Assembly: GCF_001680005.1 (NCBI RefSeq)
Contig: NC_033564.1
Span: 2,356,001-2,420,000, forward strand
Source of the DNA: Plasmodium coatneyi
Lineage: Eukaryota; Apicomplexa; Aconoidasida; Haemosporida; Plasmodiidae
DNA length: 64,000 bases
Direction of reading: 5' to 3'
Position numbers and translations under genes: made by a program. The notes under the pieces are model-generated. The model did not search any database, had not been told where the DNA came from, and saw nothing but the letters and a program-made list of their open reading frames with translations. Positions 1-13,085 of this stretch are shown piece after piece (position 1 is the first letter of the stretch; every line of letters starts with the position of its first letter).

Positions 1-485
1 TGCGTGTTAATAAATCAACACAAAAAAAGGATTCCCCTTTGGGGAAGAGCAGCATGAGTAAAGTTGGCGTCTCCTAATCTGTAATTGAAGTGTCTACTAA
101 ATTTTAAAGGCTTAATAATTATGTCTTTTAGCATTGTCAAACGTAATGTTGGGTGATTTTGCAGAAAAAAAATACTAGCGTGAGGAGGGGGGGTACGCTT
201 TTGCGTAGTGCACTTCTCACAAATGCACATACATTGTTTAAGCATGGGATGGTTCTTTGTAAATATGCAAATACGCGAGGATATGTACATATATTTTGAG
301 GGTAGTGATGATGTAGTGGTTGCTGTTTGGGGGATGCACATGTCTAGTGTACAAATTTGTAAAAAGGGGGCGTGCACACAAATAGGCATAAACATAGATA
401 GGCATGGATATACAGACATGCACAGGTAGACATGGACATACATTTATGCGTGTGCATGCGTGGGGGCGTATATCCGGTAACGCGC
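1..485. other. Window start, mostly 3' flank of the Asn-rich gene
   Basis: No gene can be supported with confidence. On the minus strand about 38 codons from the ATG near 136 (MLKDIIIKPLKFSRHFNYRL, then on to a TGA near 20) have a protein-like composition and could be the last exon of another leftward gene. No linked upstream exon or clear splice acceptor was found. The rest is low-complexity, with CA/TA-rich stretches. Confidence 0.3.
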
Positions 486-3400
486 TCAGTAGAAGAGGAA
501 GCGATTCATGAGCTCAAAATTGATATGGCTGCTTTTGAGGGAATAGAGGAAGGACTTTATATGCTCATATTTATCAGTGTCATTTTTGTAGTCATGGGTA
601 AATTTGAAAACTAGCAGCATCAACTTTATCAATTTTCTTTCCGCCTTCTGGACTTGGAAGTCGTCCATACTGTAACCCTTTTTTAGTAACCACACGGCTC
701 TCGTGTATAAATTGCTATCCAGGAAGAGGATAATATTTTGTATGTACTGATACTTTTCCTTGTTGAGCAGGTGCCAGTACACGTTGAAAATCGTTTCATG
801 CTCCTGCAGGGGGGGGACAGGGATATAAAATAGTTGTGCATATGTAAGTATATAAAAATGCACATATGTATGTGTGCACTAATGTGAGCACGTTGCTACG
901 TAACTATCGCGAAAAACATGTCAGTGCGTACCTGTGCTGAATGCTTGGATAGGTAAGTTTGTTGTGGACACAACGTGGAGGTAAAGTAATTATGTTTGTT
1001 CATAATATTTTTGTAGCAGTTGAATACAGCACATGGAGTGTTAAACGTATTGTAATTCTGGTTGAATTGCAAAAACTTGAAATTGCACGTGAGCTTGAAT
1101 CTGCAGAGGGCGCTGTTGCAGCAGATGTAAGAGGGGCAAATGGTCCACCTGCGGGGGGTGAAGGTTGTGTGTTAGGGGTGTGTTCCCACGTAAAAGGGTT
1201 AGCGCGATGTGGTGGTGCTTGGTATGTGGATGAACATATACACATAATGCATACACCTGCACATGTGAGTTGGTAAGGAAAGGGCGTCTTGTACTTACCT
1301 CTTGCTTCTGTTACTGAACCCTACGGAGGATATAGAATAGCCGTGCTTCCTCATTTTTTTGACGATTCCCCCTTTGGCATTCGTTTTTCCACAATCCTTC
1401 TCAGCATCCATAAAATCGTCCTTGAGGGTGCTTTTGCCATAACCTCTGTTCTTACTGTTATAGTCGTTCCAGTTGTTGTTCGCGATGCTGTTCATTCTGG
1501 CAGTCACATTATCGCCATGGTCCTTTTTTCCGCTCATATGAAAGGTAGCCTGCGTAGCGTCTTGGTTCATCGAATTGTAGATCTGTCTTTCCCTCAGGTA
1601 GCTGAGTAGCAACTGCAGATTGTAATAATTTATCAGCGGAATGTGGAGGGGGATGTCACCATTTTGGGTTCTACCGTCTCTGTGGAGGATGTTGTTCCAT
1701 TGGTTAGAAGGGTAGTTAATGTTGCTACCTACGTGGTTTTTACTGTTGTCATTTAATAGGAGCTTATTCTGTTCAGTCAAATGGTGCGTACTATAATTAC
1801 TATGCTGGGACGGGTGAGCACTGTTTAATACATTTAGGCAAAGCGGATTGCTACCTAAGGGGTTACTACTTTGGGGGGTGCTACTTAGCGTGTTGGAGTT
1901 TGAGAAATGTAAAGGGTAATTTGGTGAATAAATTTGTGGATCATTTTTATAAAGAACACCTACGTTATAGACATTACAATTGAGCAAGTTATCCTTAGTG
2001 CTGTTAATGCAGTTTAGTTGGTTTTGATAATTTTCGATGTACCTGTTTATTTCGTTGCTCACATTTCTGTCTGAGCCTACATACAAGGGGTTGTTGTTAA
2101 CAGAGTTTTCTGTTTCTCTGTAATGGTTTATGCTGTCCTGGTTAGTATTTTGTTGGGTGTGTATTTTCTGACTGTTTCGGGGTCCCTCATTAGCGTGCTT
2201 CTCGCATCCACCGTTCGTGCCACCTGCTACACTTATACTGTTGCTGTAATTTCTGTTCTCCATTTGTTTATATAAATAGAACAAATACATGTAGGTATTA
2301 TAATTATTACTGCTCAGGCAATTGAGGCTCATCGGATGGTGATTAACAAATTCTCCGCAGAGCATTTGTTGACTTCCTCCATTTCCTAAAATGTTGCACA
2401 AGGTACTTTGCTGCTGCAAAAAGCGGTTCTGATTATTCAGGCAGTTCCCACTGGCAATGGTGTTACCAAAAAAGGAGCTTAACTTGTCGATGCCGTTTGG
2501 GTTGTTACTCCTATTTGTGAAGGGCAGAAGGGAATTTACATATTCCGTCCTCTCCTCATTCGGCGTGATGAATTTGTTCACATCGTTCATACATGTTGCG
2601 TCAGTTGGGTTATTCCCCTCTATGTCGTTGTTCCCTCCGTTGAGTGGATAATTTGACAGTGTTCCAGTTTTCCCTTTCTGCTTTGTCAAATTTGGCATGC
2701 CGTGTTGATTGTCTCTAAGTTTGCACGTCTTATCTAACCTGAAGGCATTCATAAAATTGTTGCCGAACGCATTTACGTTGTTTATATTATTACACGGTTG
2801 GTGTTTGTAATTTGGGAGGTCATTTGTTGTGGCACTGCATATGTTATGACACGAGTTTAGCATACGAAGGTTGAGAGAATTTACGTCTTGGTTGTTGTTC
2901 AGTGGGATGTTTCTTTTATCCCCATTTGGGTCAAATGTTAGATGGTACCCATTTTGGAAGCTATCCAAATGTTTGGTGTGTTCTAAATCGTGTGAGAATA
3001 CTTCCTTTTTTACTTCCACCCCATTATGTAGATTATAACAGTTAGTGTTGTAATTGCTTTTTTGTGCAGTGTTTACGGGTGGGTTCATATCGTTAGTCAC
3101 GTCGTACGTAATGGTACTGTTGGCTTGTTCAGACGTGGGTCCTTCGTTTATGCACAAAAATGTGTTCTTAGAATGAGCGGCATTGTTTTCCTCATGGCCG
3201 TTGATTAGGTTAAAATTGTGAGGAGCAAAATAAGGATGGTAATTTTTTCCATTGATGAAATTAGGGTGATAGTTTACGGGGTGCATAACATTGTAGCTGT
3301 TATTGTATGGGTTGAAATGGCTTATGATCTGTTGGAGGTGGTTATTTTGTGGAACGTACGTACCTGCGCTGTTGGGGGGGCCACACAGATGTGCGTCATT

Positions 3401-6400
3401 TAGTTCATCTCCATTTCTACCTCTATCGGTGGAAAACTCATTTTCCTGTTTTACGATGGCAAGGGTATCTTCACTCGTTTGGTCACCGAACAACTGGTTT
3501 AACCGTTTATCCGTTCTATTATCATCACTTCTGTAGCCATTCGTGGCGTTACTAAAAGGGAGAGCATCCCTGGGGAAGCTTTCTTTTTCTATATTTCCAT
3601 TTTGCATTTTTGCTAAGCTCAAATTGGTTACAGGTATTCTTTTAAAAGTACTACACTGGTTGTAGTTGGTCACGTCATTTCTGTAACAACTGTTGTTGTT
3701 GTTTTGGTTGGTCATCCCGTTGGTGAGACTGCTTTGGAGGGTGTCATTTAAGCTAGCCAAATTGTTATAAGGTGGTATATTTTGCATATGGATTCTACTT
3801 TGGACACCATTTTGGCCACTACATGTTTGATGAAAATTGTACCCGGTGGGATCATGGTAGGTAGGATTGGTGTGATCTAGGAAGTGGTCCCATTTGACCT
3901 GTTCTACGTTGTTGGAAAGGACATTTGTTATGTGGTCCGTCGTTTGTACATTGAACACATTAGCAGTGGCATTGGTAGCATTAACGTAACAGTTGGGTGA
4001 TTGTCTAGGTGCTAAACGGGCAATCATTTCGTACTGATTATTATTTTCGCTCTGCAAGAAATCGCATAGGGAACTGTTTTTAGTAATGTCGCTTTGTATG
4101 TTGCCATGTAGATTGTTACTTGTGTCTATCTCTGATGGCTGATATTTTTCATTTATTTTGTTAAGGGTGCCACTTCCTGGGGGGTGCGAATATGCTGGGT
4201 TGTTTTCGTTCAGATTTTGTGTGGTTTCCATGTTGGCTTGGCTATATAGGTTGTTTGTCTCACGGTTGAAGAAGCTGTGTGTTTGGATGATCGTGCCGCC
4301 TTCATTATTGTTGCTGTTGTTGCTGCTATTGGTGATGTTGTTTCCGTTTCGGATACTGCTTGCTGCACTAGCGTTGTTATTTGCTTCATCAATTTTCGCT
4401 TCATCGTTCTGGTTGAAGTCGTTCCTCTGTTTGGTTACAGTCCCCTCTGCATACGCACTTAATGGGTTGTAAAAGGGGAAGTGGTTTTCCCCATGGATAC
4501 TTTTAAATTGGTTAAGAAGGCCTTGCTCATACATGTTTCTTTCATTTGTGTTGTCGTAATGATTATTCGTGTTGTACCGGGTTAAGTAACAGTTGTTGTA
4601 TGAAACATTTAGGTGATCATCGTTAAATGGGTTCATGTTTTCTACATTGCCACCATAGAAGGAGGAATTTTGGTTAATCTCTCCATTGTAGTAGGTAGAA
4701 TCGTAGGGCATATAAGTATGATGGAGATAGTTTTGCGTTTCCACCATGTGACATGGATCGACAGTGCTTAGATCTTCTACATTGGTGTTAATCCTACTGT
4801 CGTAATTATTCTGTTGAGTATGCTGCACTGGTCCTACGTTGCTAGGTTCAAAATGATCTTTATTCTCTAAGGGAGGAATTTTATTTTGCACATAATAAGC
4901 ATTCAGATGTGGAAAGTTAGTGGGCATCATATGATTCTGTGTGTAATACTGCAACTGTTGTGGCGTGTTAAAATGGGAATCCCCCAAATAGTTGTTCGCA
5001 AATACGTTGTTGCTTTGTTGGTAGTTTAAATTTTCAGCTGGGAATTCACTTCTGCTTATCCCTTTGTCTACGGTGCTGTTGGTGTAGACGTTCATGTTGT
5101 TTACCGTATTGACGGGAATGCCTTTGCCGAGGCTACCGTTGAAGGTACTACCGGCACTGTTGTTCAGCTCGTCCCGTATGATGTCCATATTCACATTTCT
5201 CTCCATCATACATTGCACCAGTTCACCATTTTCCATCGAAGGTGTAAAGTCATTCATACCATGTGGTTGCAAGTGTGCAGTGTTATGAGTGGCATTCCTA
5301 TAAATTTCTTGCTTTGTTAAGACGTAATTTTCACTATTCTGAACGAGCACTTTATTAATCTCTTTAACTGTTCTGTATTTATCTTCCTTATTATTGTACC
5401 CATTTTGCAAGGGGAAATAATTCACCTGGTTTAGAGCATAGTTGGTGTCGCTTCTTTGTTCATTCGTGTGGGCAATTATACTTTCTGCGTTACTTTCAAG
5501 GAGAACCTCGTCCATCCTGTTCAGATGATCTGTGTAATTATTTCTCCTAACATGATAATTTAACGCATCCTTATTTTCTTCTCTCACTTGATTATACACA
5601 TTTTGGACATGAAAAATAGGTTCGCTTTTTATCGGATGGGGGAGGTAATTCACATGGCACGGGGGCGGGCACATAATTATTTCGCTATTCCTTCTGTGTG
5701 CCTTCTTTTCATTCCCTGCGTCGTTTTGCTCGTGCGTGTTGAGCTGGATAATGGGACCTTCCGACTGTGGGCTGTCCCCCTGGTTCAATGTGGACGGAAG
5801 GATATTATCCTTTCCGTTGAGATGTTCGTGTTGCGCGTTCGCCGAAAAGTGTGGGTCCTCCACGTGGGGAAGGTTCCCTTGTTCCGATTGCTGTTTCTGT
5901 TGCTGCTCACTGTCAAGGTGATAGATCTGGTTGGGCGTGCCCTCTAATTCGGCTCCCTGTGTACTCACTTCGCTCAAGGCCATCCAGTGCAAATCCACCT
6001 TCTCCTGTTTTGCCATGTTTGTCGTGTTGCTATACGTTCTCATTGTTTTATTGTCTTGGGGGGAATCTGCTCGGACTTCCCCTATACTGATTATATCCCC
6101 CGCAATTCCTGACTCTTTGTTTTCTACCCTGTGAGACGTATTTGTTAATGCATAATTTGGGCCTTCCTGCTGATGCGCTTCCTCGTTATTATTGGGGCTT
6201 TCTCCTTGCGTAATCATATGCTTACCTTCGACGTGGTGATCTGGGTTCGATATTTCTGCGTCTTCGTGTGTGTCTTCTATTTCATGTTTAACTGTTTTGG
6301 GGGAATCTCCTGTTGCATCGCCGTTCTCATTTCCAACGGGTAATTCATCGCTAAGATGATGCAGGGCGACGTTTTGGAGGCTTGCCTCTCCATCCAGCGT

Positions 6401-9400
6401 TGGTATTCCATCTTTAAATGAGCAAATCTGGCTAATTGACGTATCGGTTATGAGTGATTGCATTTTTTTCACTTGTTCTCCATGTGCACTTTGCACGTTC
6501 ATTAAAATGTTCGCAGGAAGGGTAGATTGGTTCTGTAAGTTGATTGGACTGGTGTTGTGGAAACACTCCCCAGGTATTGATGCGCCAAATGGATTCACGT
6601 TATCGTTGTATGATGCGCTCAGTAGTTGGTTACGGTTTGTTCCTGATGGATTATGAGCGTTACCTTCCTTTTTGTCTCCATGGGGAGTGCTTCCAATGTG
6701 ACTGCTATTGTACTGATTCATATGGAACAGACCATTTCTGCTGTTTGTCTGGTGGTTTAAATGGTCGTTCTGGTTACACATGGAAGGAGCGAAGTTGTGG
6801 TTACATATGCGCGATGATCTGTCTTGGTTGGAGTTATTCCTATAATGGAAACTCCTTTTCGTGTAATTTTTTGAAAGCATGTTTATGTATTCCCTATCTG
6901 CGAAGGGCAGGGCCCTGTTGGCAATCCTTCCGTTAGTGTAACTACTACTTCGGTTGTTCATTCTGGCGTAGTCATTGTTGTAATAATTGTGCATGGTCAT
7001 GCCGGGATGATTATTATACTTGAAAATGTAGTATGGATTTAAATGGTGGTAATAATTATTATGGGAGAAACTTTTTCTTGCATTGAATAAGTCATTTTTG
7101 AAGCAGTTCAGATTTACATTACAATTTGGAAGGGGATTATCCGTGAGGATGTTCCCATCGGAGAATAAACTTATGCTACTTCTGTTAAGGATATAACTGT
7201 TACTACTCATGGGGTACATACTATTATGGGGGGTTTTCATCACAGGGTTGTTCTGGACATTTGTTGGGATACTTCCATTTGGGTTGAAACTCATATTTAT
7301 AATCCTACAATTTGTGCCATCTGTGTTGGTGAAATAATTCTCCACGTGGTTATTACTAAGGTGACTGCTTATCATGGGGTTTCCTTGAAAATTTGAGTTG
7401 TAAGGGAAAGGTGAGTACTGTGGGTACGCTGGGTATTGTGGGTATGCTGAGTATGTACCATTTGGATAGCTGTTACTGCTTGGGTTGTTGTCTTCCAAGT
7501 GGGTGTTTACATTAAAGAAATGCTCATTCCTGTGGTTAGGGGTTGCCACATCATTGGGATTAATGGAGCATGAAATACAATCTCCCTCGTTGTACATTTT
7601 GTGGTGACCATCAGTTGTGGATAATGTCGGTTCGCGCTTTAGGAGGTCGGTTAAATGGTTCATTGGGCTGAACTGTTCTGTTGCTTTTGCGTTATTCCCC
7701 CCAACTTGCTGTTGGATTTTATTTTGGAAATCGTGCTGGTCGTTTCTTAATTTTTTACATGAATCGCTTCTTCCATTGGTTGCAGCACGCTGGTCATGGC
7801 TTCCCTTGGCGGGTGCGTCCCCTCTGCATCCTTCGTCCTTTTCGACAACACCTTTCTCGTTATCCCTTTTCATGATGTTAAAGCTGAGAACACGTGTCCC
7901 TCCTTGGTTGCCTGCATTTCTCCCGCTAGTTGGTATGTCCACCTCGTTCAAGTCGCAAATAGCATTTTGTAAATTCTTGAAGGAACAACAGTTGCACGTA
8001 TTATGAACTACACTTTCGACATTATCGAGGGTGTATGTATGGTTGGATATGTGGTTTTCGTCTACTTTGTAGAAGCTTTGTAAAATGTCGTATTCGTTAA
8101 ATGGGTCACATAAATTGGATGATCTTTTTTCTGCACTATTCTGTGGATGACCTAATTGATTGAGGGTGTCTGTAGTGAGAGGGTTTCCATTTAGGTGCTT
8201 AAATAACTTAAGGTTCATACGCATCTTGTTTAAAGGTTGTACTTCCCTACTAAATGGGACGTATTGGTTGGTGATTAGCTGGTTTGTAAATTTCGGGTAA
8301 AAGGGAAATTTATATTTATATCTATGTTGGTTGGTTAATTGGTTCATCTTGAGCGTTAGCATGGTTCCCTTTTTGCACAGATCCGTGATGTAAAAGCAGT
8401 GCTCGTCTGAGTAGTCTACAAAATCGTTTATTTTTTTTCTGTTGATTCTTTTGCTGAATTTTTTGTAAGTTTCGTTTTTCTTTCGTTCGGGGAAAATTGT
8501 GTCATTCGTCTCTCTGTTGGGTTTTATCGTTTCGTTCGTGTGATGCTTGCTTGCGTCATTTGGTTTCTCCCCGTTTGGGATCTCACCATATTTGCTACGT
8601 CCACCCACGATCGCTTCATTTCGCACAATTTCCCTTTTCACTTCTACCGACATATGTTGTTTCCCCCCTTTGTTTTCCTTTCTCTTCTCTCCGTTTTTAG
8701 ATCCTTGTGTTTGTTTTTCCTTCTGTAGGCGCTTCTGCACGTGTATATTCTGGCACATATAACCTGTCCTCATTTGGCCCTTACCATTCTCTTCACCAAT
8801 TGCCTCTATTTTGATAAGCTTTCCTATTTCTTGTGCATTTCTTTTTTTTGTTTCTCTCAGGTTGTGGATCTGACCATTTAAATTTTTCAGCTTAAGGGAA
8901 GGATTCTCATTTGAGCTCAATGTGTTGTGACCGCTAGTGCTGCTGTTATCTCCCTGTTCCGGGTGCTCAGTTACTCTTTCCTCGTTTTCACCATGGCATT
9001 CTTCCACCTTTAATTTTAATTTTTTTCGACACATTTCATCATGGTCAGTTGTTCCTTCTGATTTTAACGTACTTTTGTTTGTAACTTGGTTGCAAGTTAT
9101 TTCGTGGGGATTGGTCTGTGCAGTTCGATTAGTATCTGCGTTTTGGGGGTCATCCTGCACAACGCTGTGGTTATCCCTGTGGTCAACTTTTTGAGGAGCT
9201 CCTTCCTCTACAGTATGAAGCTTGTTATGAAACTGGTTATTATCTCCTTCGCGTTTTGTTCCCTCCGTCTTTCCAATGGATGGAAAGGAATTACTCTCCC
9301 TAACGTCTGATTTGTTGTAGTTCTCCCCATCCGTTTGGTCATTTATGACATCCATTCCACCCTTTTTATGGCAATTATTGTTCCCATTTTCTGTGTTCTC

Positions 9401-9700
9401 ATTTTGGCCATGTGGAGGGTCCATGTTATAGTTCAGGAAGAAGGCCCTGACTTTTTTTTCAAACGACTCTTCATCTTCTTTGTCCAGATTATTGTCGTCC
9501 TCCTGCACGCTATTTTTTTCATCTTCATATTTTTTTCTGATGTTGTGAATTTTGGTGAGAACAATTAATCCGATATCGTAATGCTCAAAGATGATATCCA
9601 ACTCATTTTTTGACATAAAATATGAAAAAAATGCAAAAAATATATTTTTATTTTCCCCTCGTAGAAACATTGGCACGTGCCTCGGTTTCCCTTTTCTCAT
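486..9700 (-). CDS. Asn-rich conserved Plasmodium protein, three exons
   Basis: Function is not recognised. I read three exons on the minus strand: 9700-1299, 1148-932 and 803-486, giving about 2,978 residues. The first donor reads AAGAG then GTAAGT; the second exon follows a CCCCCGCAG acceptor and ends at CACAG/GTACGC; the third follows CCCTGCAG. Phases (2, then 0) join exactly, and the reading frame has a TAA six bases before the ATG. Residues about 1-110 and 410-580 look conserved (for example FVDYSDEHCFYITDLCKK). Most of the remainder is Asn/His/Ser-rich low complexity with many NN runs. The C-terminal 180 residues (exons 2 and 3) are compact, Cys-rich then helical, and are probably the second conserved domain. 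I could not recognise an AP2, zinc-finger or RNA-binding signature. It is probably a nuclear or regulatory protein only by analogy with other Asn-rich Plasmodium proteins; that is inference. Confidence 0.85.
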
Positions 9701-12018
9701 TTTTTACTTAAAAAAAAAAAAAAGAAGGGGGAGAGAGGGAGGACTGAATAAGTGGGTCTTGCACAAATGTGCAAGATTAATGTATACGGATATATGGATA
9801 TATCCGCAGATGGAAGGCATTTGTGCAGGGGGGGTACATGTCACTGTGTTGTAATATGCTGCGATGGTTACGCAAACATTTCTCCTGTTCAGAGAGCTTT
9901 CACGGGGGCACATATATATCCCCCTTGTGCGTATGTGTAGATATACTTATAAATGCTGAATCGATGGGAAGTGCATATTAGGTGTACCTATAAAACCTGC
10001 AGCTGGTATAGGGGTGTCTATCTCTGTTGCAAAGCACATTACACGATTTGTTCTCATATATATGAATGGGATGAAACATGGGTAAGTTAAAAAATGAATG
10101 CGTGTTCCTAGGGCTGGTGGTGGCTTGTTCATTTTATACAAGTTGTTTGTTTTGTTAGCTGAGGCATGTGTAGGTATTAATGTGTATACGTGGAGGTGCG
10201 TGTGTTTATGTGTAGATATGCATTTGCGGAACGTGAAGGAACTGCGTGAGTTTAATTATTATCCTTCGAACGTGTGCACGTAGGATGTTTGGCTTCTTCT
10301 TTTTTTTTTTCTTTTCGTTTTCCTTAAATTTTCTCTCACAATCATGCGGCTAGTGTGGCGACGCCTATGTGTTGTGATCGTTGTTAGGAAATTACTCATG
10401 CAAAAAGGGTGTATCGTTTCGCGATCTGAAAGGTGCCCTCTTTTTGAAAGGGGATTCACTATGGGTGTGGAAAAGATGAAATAAAACGGGGGATGGTACA
10501 AAGAAACAGCAAGAAATGAAAATATAAATAAAGAGGAATGACGACAAAATATTAGCGAACGCGCAGGAATTTTTTTAAAATGAAATATGAACAAATATGC
10601 AACCGTTTTACACCTCCGCCACAATATTTTTGTGGGATGCAGGTTCTGCAACGGTGTGTGGTGCATAGGATACCGCGACAACGGTTTTTCTTTCGTTAAT
10701 ATTTAATTAAATGTGAGTAAATGCAAATAAATACGGGGAAGCATAACCATAATGGAATGCACGGAAATGTAACTAAGCAGAAATTTGCAAAATAACCACT
10801 AGCACTTGTGCAAATTATCGTGTATACACATGCATATTTACACATGGGCATATACACAACATTTGGCTATTTTTTTTTTTTTTTGAAATATAACATTTTG
10901 TATGTAGAACTACATGGGAAAAATAATTTTAACACCAAATGAAGTATGCCGTTTGAACTTAAAAAACACTTGTGTGAAGGTGGCGCAAAAAAAAGAAGAT
11001 GCTACATAAACGTTTGCTTTAATTTTACACAATATATGTTTACATATTTAAATTGTATTTGCGTTTACATAAACTTGTTCATTCAGGTGACATTCCATAT
11101 ACATGGAAGCGTGTGTTTTTGCATACATATGTATTTTCATGCTTATATGTATGCACAACTTTTAAACACATACATTTATTCCCTTTCGCTATGATGAAAA
11201 GGAGTAAAAAAAAAGAAAAACCCTTTTTCACTCGTTCATGTATTTGTTCTTTGTATTGCGGTATATTTTACGCATTTATGTTACAGTTAGGATGTGGTTA
11301 AGCATTCCCTTACATATTTGAGCGTACAAATGTATGTCGTTTCGAAGCAAAAATATGTTCCCACTAATTTACGGGTATGCGAGAGCTTTTTCCTGTTGCT
11401 TTATTTTTTTCGTCGTACGTTTTCAGTTTCTCATTTCCAAAATGTTAAGAATGCATTTTTTATTTAAAAAAAAAAAAAAAAATCATAAAAAGGATAAAGC
11501 ATTAAAGTATGTAGGTGCACTAAGATAATTGCTAAAAAATATATTTAGGTTTAATCTATCAAATAGCTATAAAAAAAAAAAAATATATATATATTTTGTT
11601 TTGTTGCATGTAAAAATGAGACCACTAAATTTTTTCCGTCAAAATGCAGATAAAATAATTCATCATCTTTTGGAAAAATTTTATAACAATGAGAAGAAAA
11701 AGTATGTTTATGTATTTGTATAGAAATTTATTTGAAAAAAAATGTGTAACTGCGTTTACGCGCGTTTATATATATTTGTTCATATATAATTTTTTTTTTT
11801 TTTTGGAGTGTGTTGTCGTTTGTGATCATTTTAAATTCCCCTCCCTTGGGGCTCTCGCGTGTATATTTTTAAACGAATTTACGCGTATATAAATGTATAT
11901 AAATTTATATATAAATATTTAAATGTATAAATATGCATTTATATGTACTGGCCGGGCGAATAATGTTACATGCAGAAAAATACACAAATTAATTTTTCCT
12001 CTGTGCTGTTCCTTCAGC
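9701..12018. other. Intergenic 5' flank, no gene supported
   Basis: This is the upstream side of the Asn-rich gene. It contains poly-A/poly-T runs (9708-9723, 10870-10882, 11465-11481, 11569-11582, 11792-11804) and (TA)n and (CATATA)n segments. A minus-strand open frame at 10259-10681 (140 codons) has a hydrophobic and basic composition without splice or domain support, so I do not call it. Confidence 0.5.
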
Positions 12019-12605
12019 TCAGCTTATGATTATATCTGTGCAACATCTTGATAAATACTCAAAAAGCTTAAACTGTTTCCGTGCAACGCCCGTTATTTGC
12101 GGATATGTGATTAGCTTTTCCATTGTTGCTCTCACCTGAACAGAGTTAAAGAATATTGTTTCTTCTTTTTTATACGTTTTGCATGCTTAGCAGTTTTGTT
12201 GATGAACTGCACCATGTTGTGAGGAAATCAGGGTATGCGCAAGTGGGGACGTGAATGTGCGCCCATTGTGTACATTTGCATATGCACATATGAACGCACA
12301 TTATATGTACCTGTTTAACCGTGTTGAGAAACCACGCTGTGGGGTTCACATGGAAGGCCATGTGGAGTGAATCACCTTTGAAGTGATGACCGCTTCCACC
12401 ACCCCCAAAAAAAGAAAAAAAAGTATAAATGGTAGGCTTGTCAAAGCAGTGGGTGTTTGCATAATGGCAATTTTTAATTTTTCCTATTGCACATGTGAGA
12501 TCTCTGACGTCAATGAGTGAATGACACCAAATGAATGGAAAGGAGAAATTAGCAACTTGGTGCACATTTCATATTGCTTAACTGCTGCATTTATAATGTC
12601 TTTCC
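12019..12605 (-). CDS. Small spliced gene, function unknown (3' exons; 5' end unresolved)
   Basis: Three consecutive minus-strand exons fit together: 12605-12528 (acceptor ACTACAG), 12375-12311 (acceptor TTCAAAG, donor CAG/GTACAT) and 12135-12019 (acceptor TGTTCAG, stop TGA). The phases agree at both junctions (phase 1, then phase 0). The joined reading contains NAAVKQYEMCTKLL, then SFGDSLHMAFHVNPTAWFLN, then QITGVARKQFKLFEYLSRCC, which has the composition of a folded small protein. An internal ATG at 12567-12565 would give 73 residues, but the acceptor just upstream suggests an earlier exon that I could not place: a GTTAGT donor after an ATGG near 12642 would leave only about 36 bases of intron. 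There is no signal peptide or membrane span and I do not recognise the family. It is divergent from the small plus-strand gene that starts at 13086. Confidence 0.6.
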
Positions 12606-13085
12606 CTGTAGTGCAAAATATGTTCTTATATATTTACTAACCCATTCGGGGAACTTTTATAATCTTTTTAATATTTTTTTTTTTGTGGATTATATCCTTT
12701 TTTTAATGATAGAGAAAATGCATCAGGTTGCTTAACTTGCTGTTGCACGCAAAGTTAGTGAACGAACGGTTTTCTTTTCTTATTGTGAAAATTAAAAATC
12801 GAAAATATATTATAAAATTTTGTTGCACTTTCGACATGCATTTGACATGCATTTTCTACAAATTGAAGAAGCACGTTTGACGCTTTATCCGCCTCGTATA
12901 TGTTTTATGCGGAACATCAATTAAGGGTCGAATGTGTGGGCTTATTTTTCCCCATACATGCCTTAAACATAAATGGTGCATTTTTTATAAATGTTTTGCA
13001 TAACAGGGTTTATTTATTTTTTCGTGCATAATGCCACGGAATAGGTCAAATATTAGAAGTTTATATGCGAGAGGGGTACTGTTAA

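Noticed and set aside
486..1299. AP2 or ACDC domain in the C-terminal exons of the Asn-rich protein
   Set aside because: Length and Cys/aromatic pattern do not match either consensus on inspection.
1289..9568. Many plus-strand frames of 60-130 codons
   Set aside because: Shadows of the Asn-rich exon; composition (Val/Leu/Phe/Cys) is the antisense of Asn/His codons.
10259..10681. 140-codon minus-strand frame
   Set aside because: No splice context, domain or convincing composition; expected occasionally by chance in DNA of this length.
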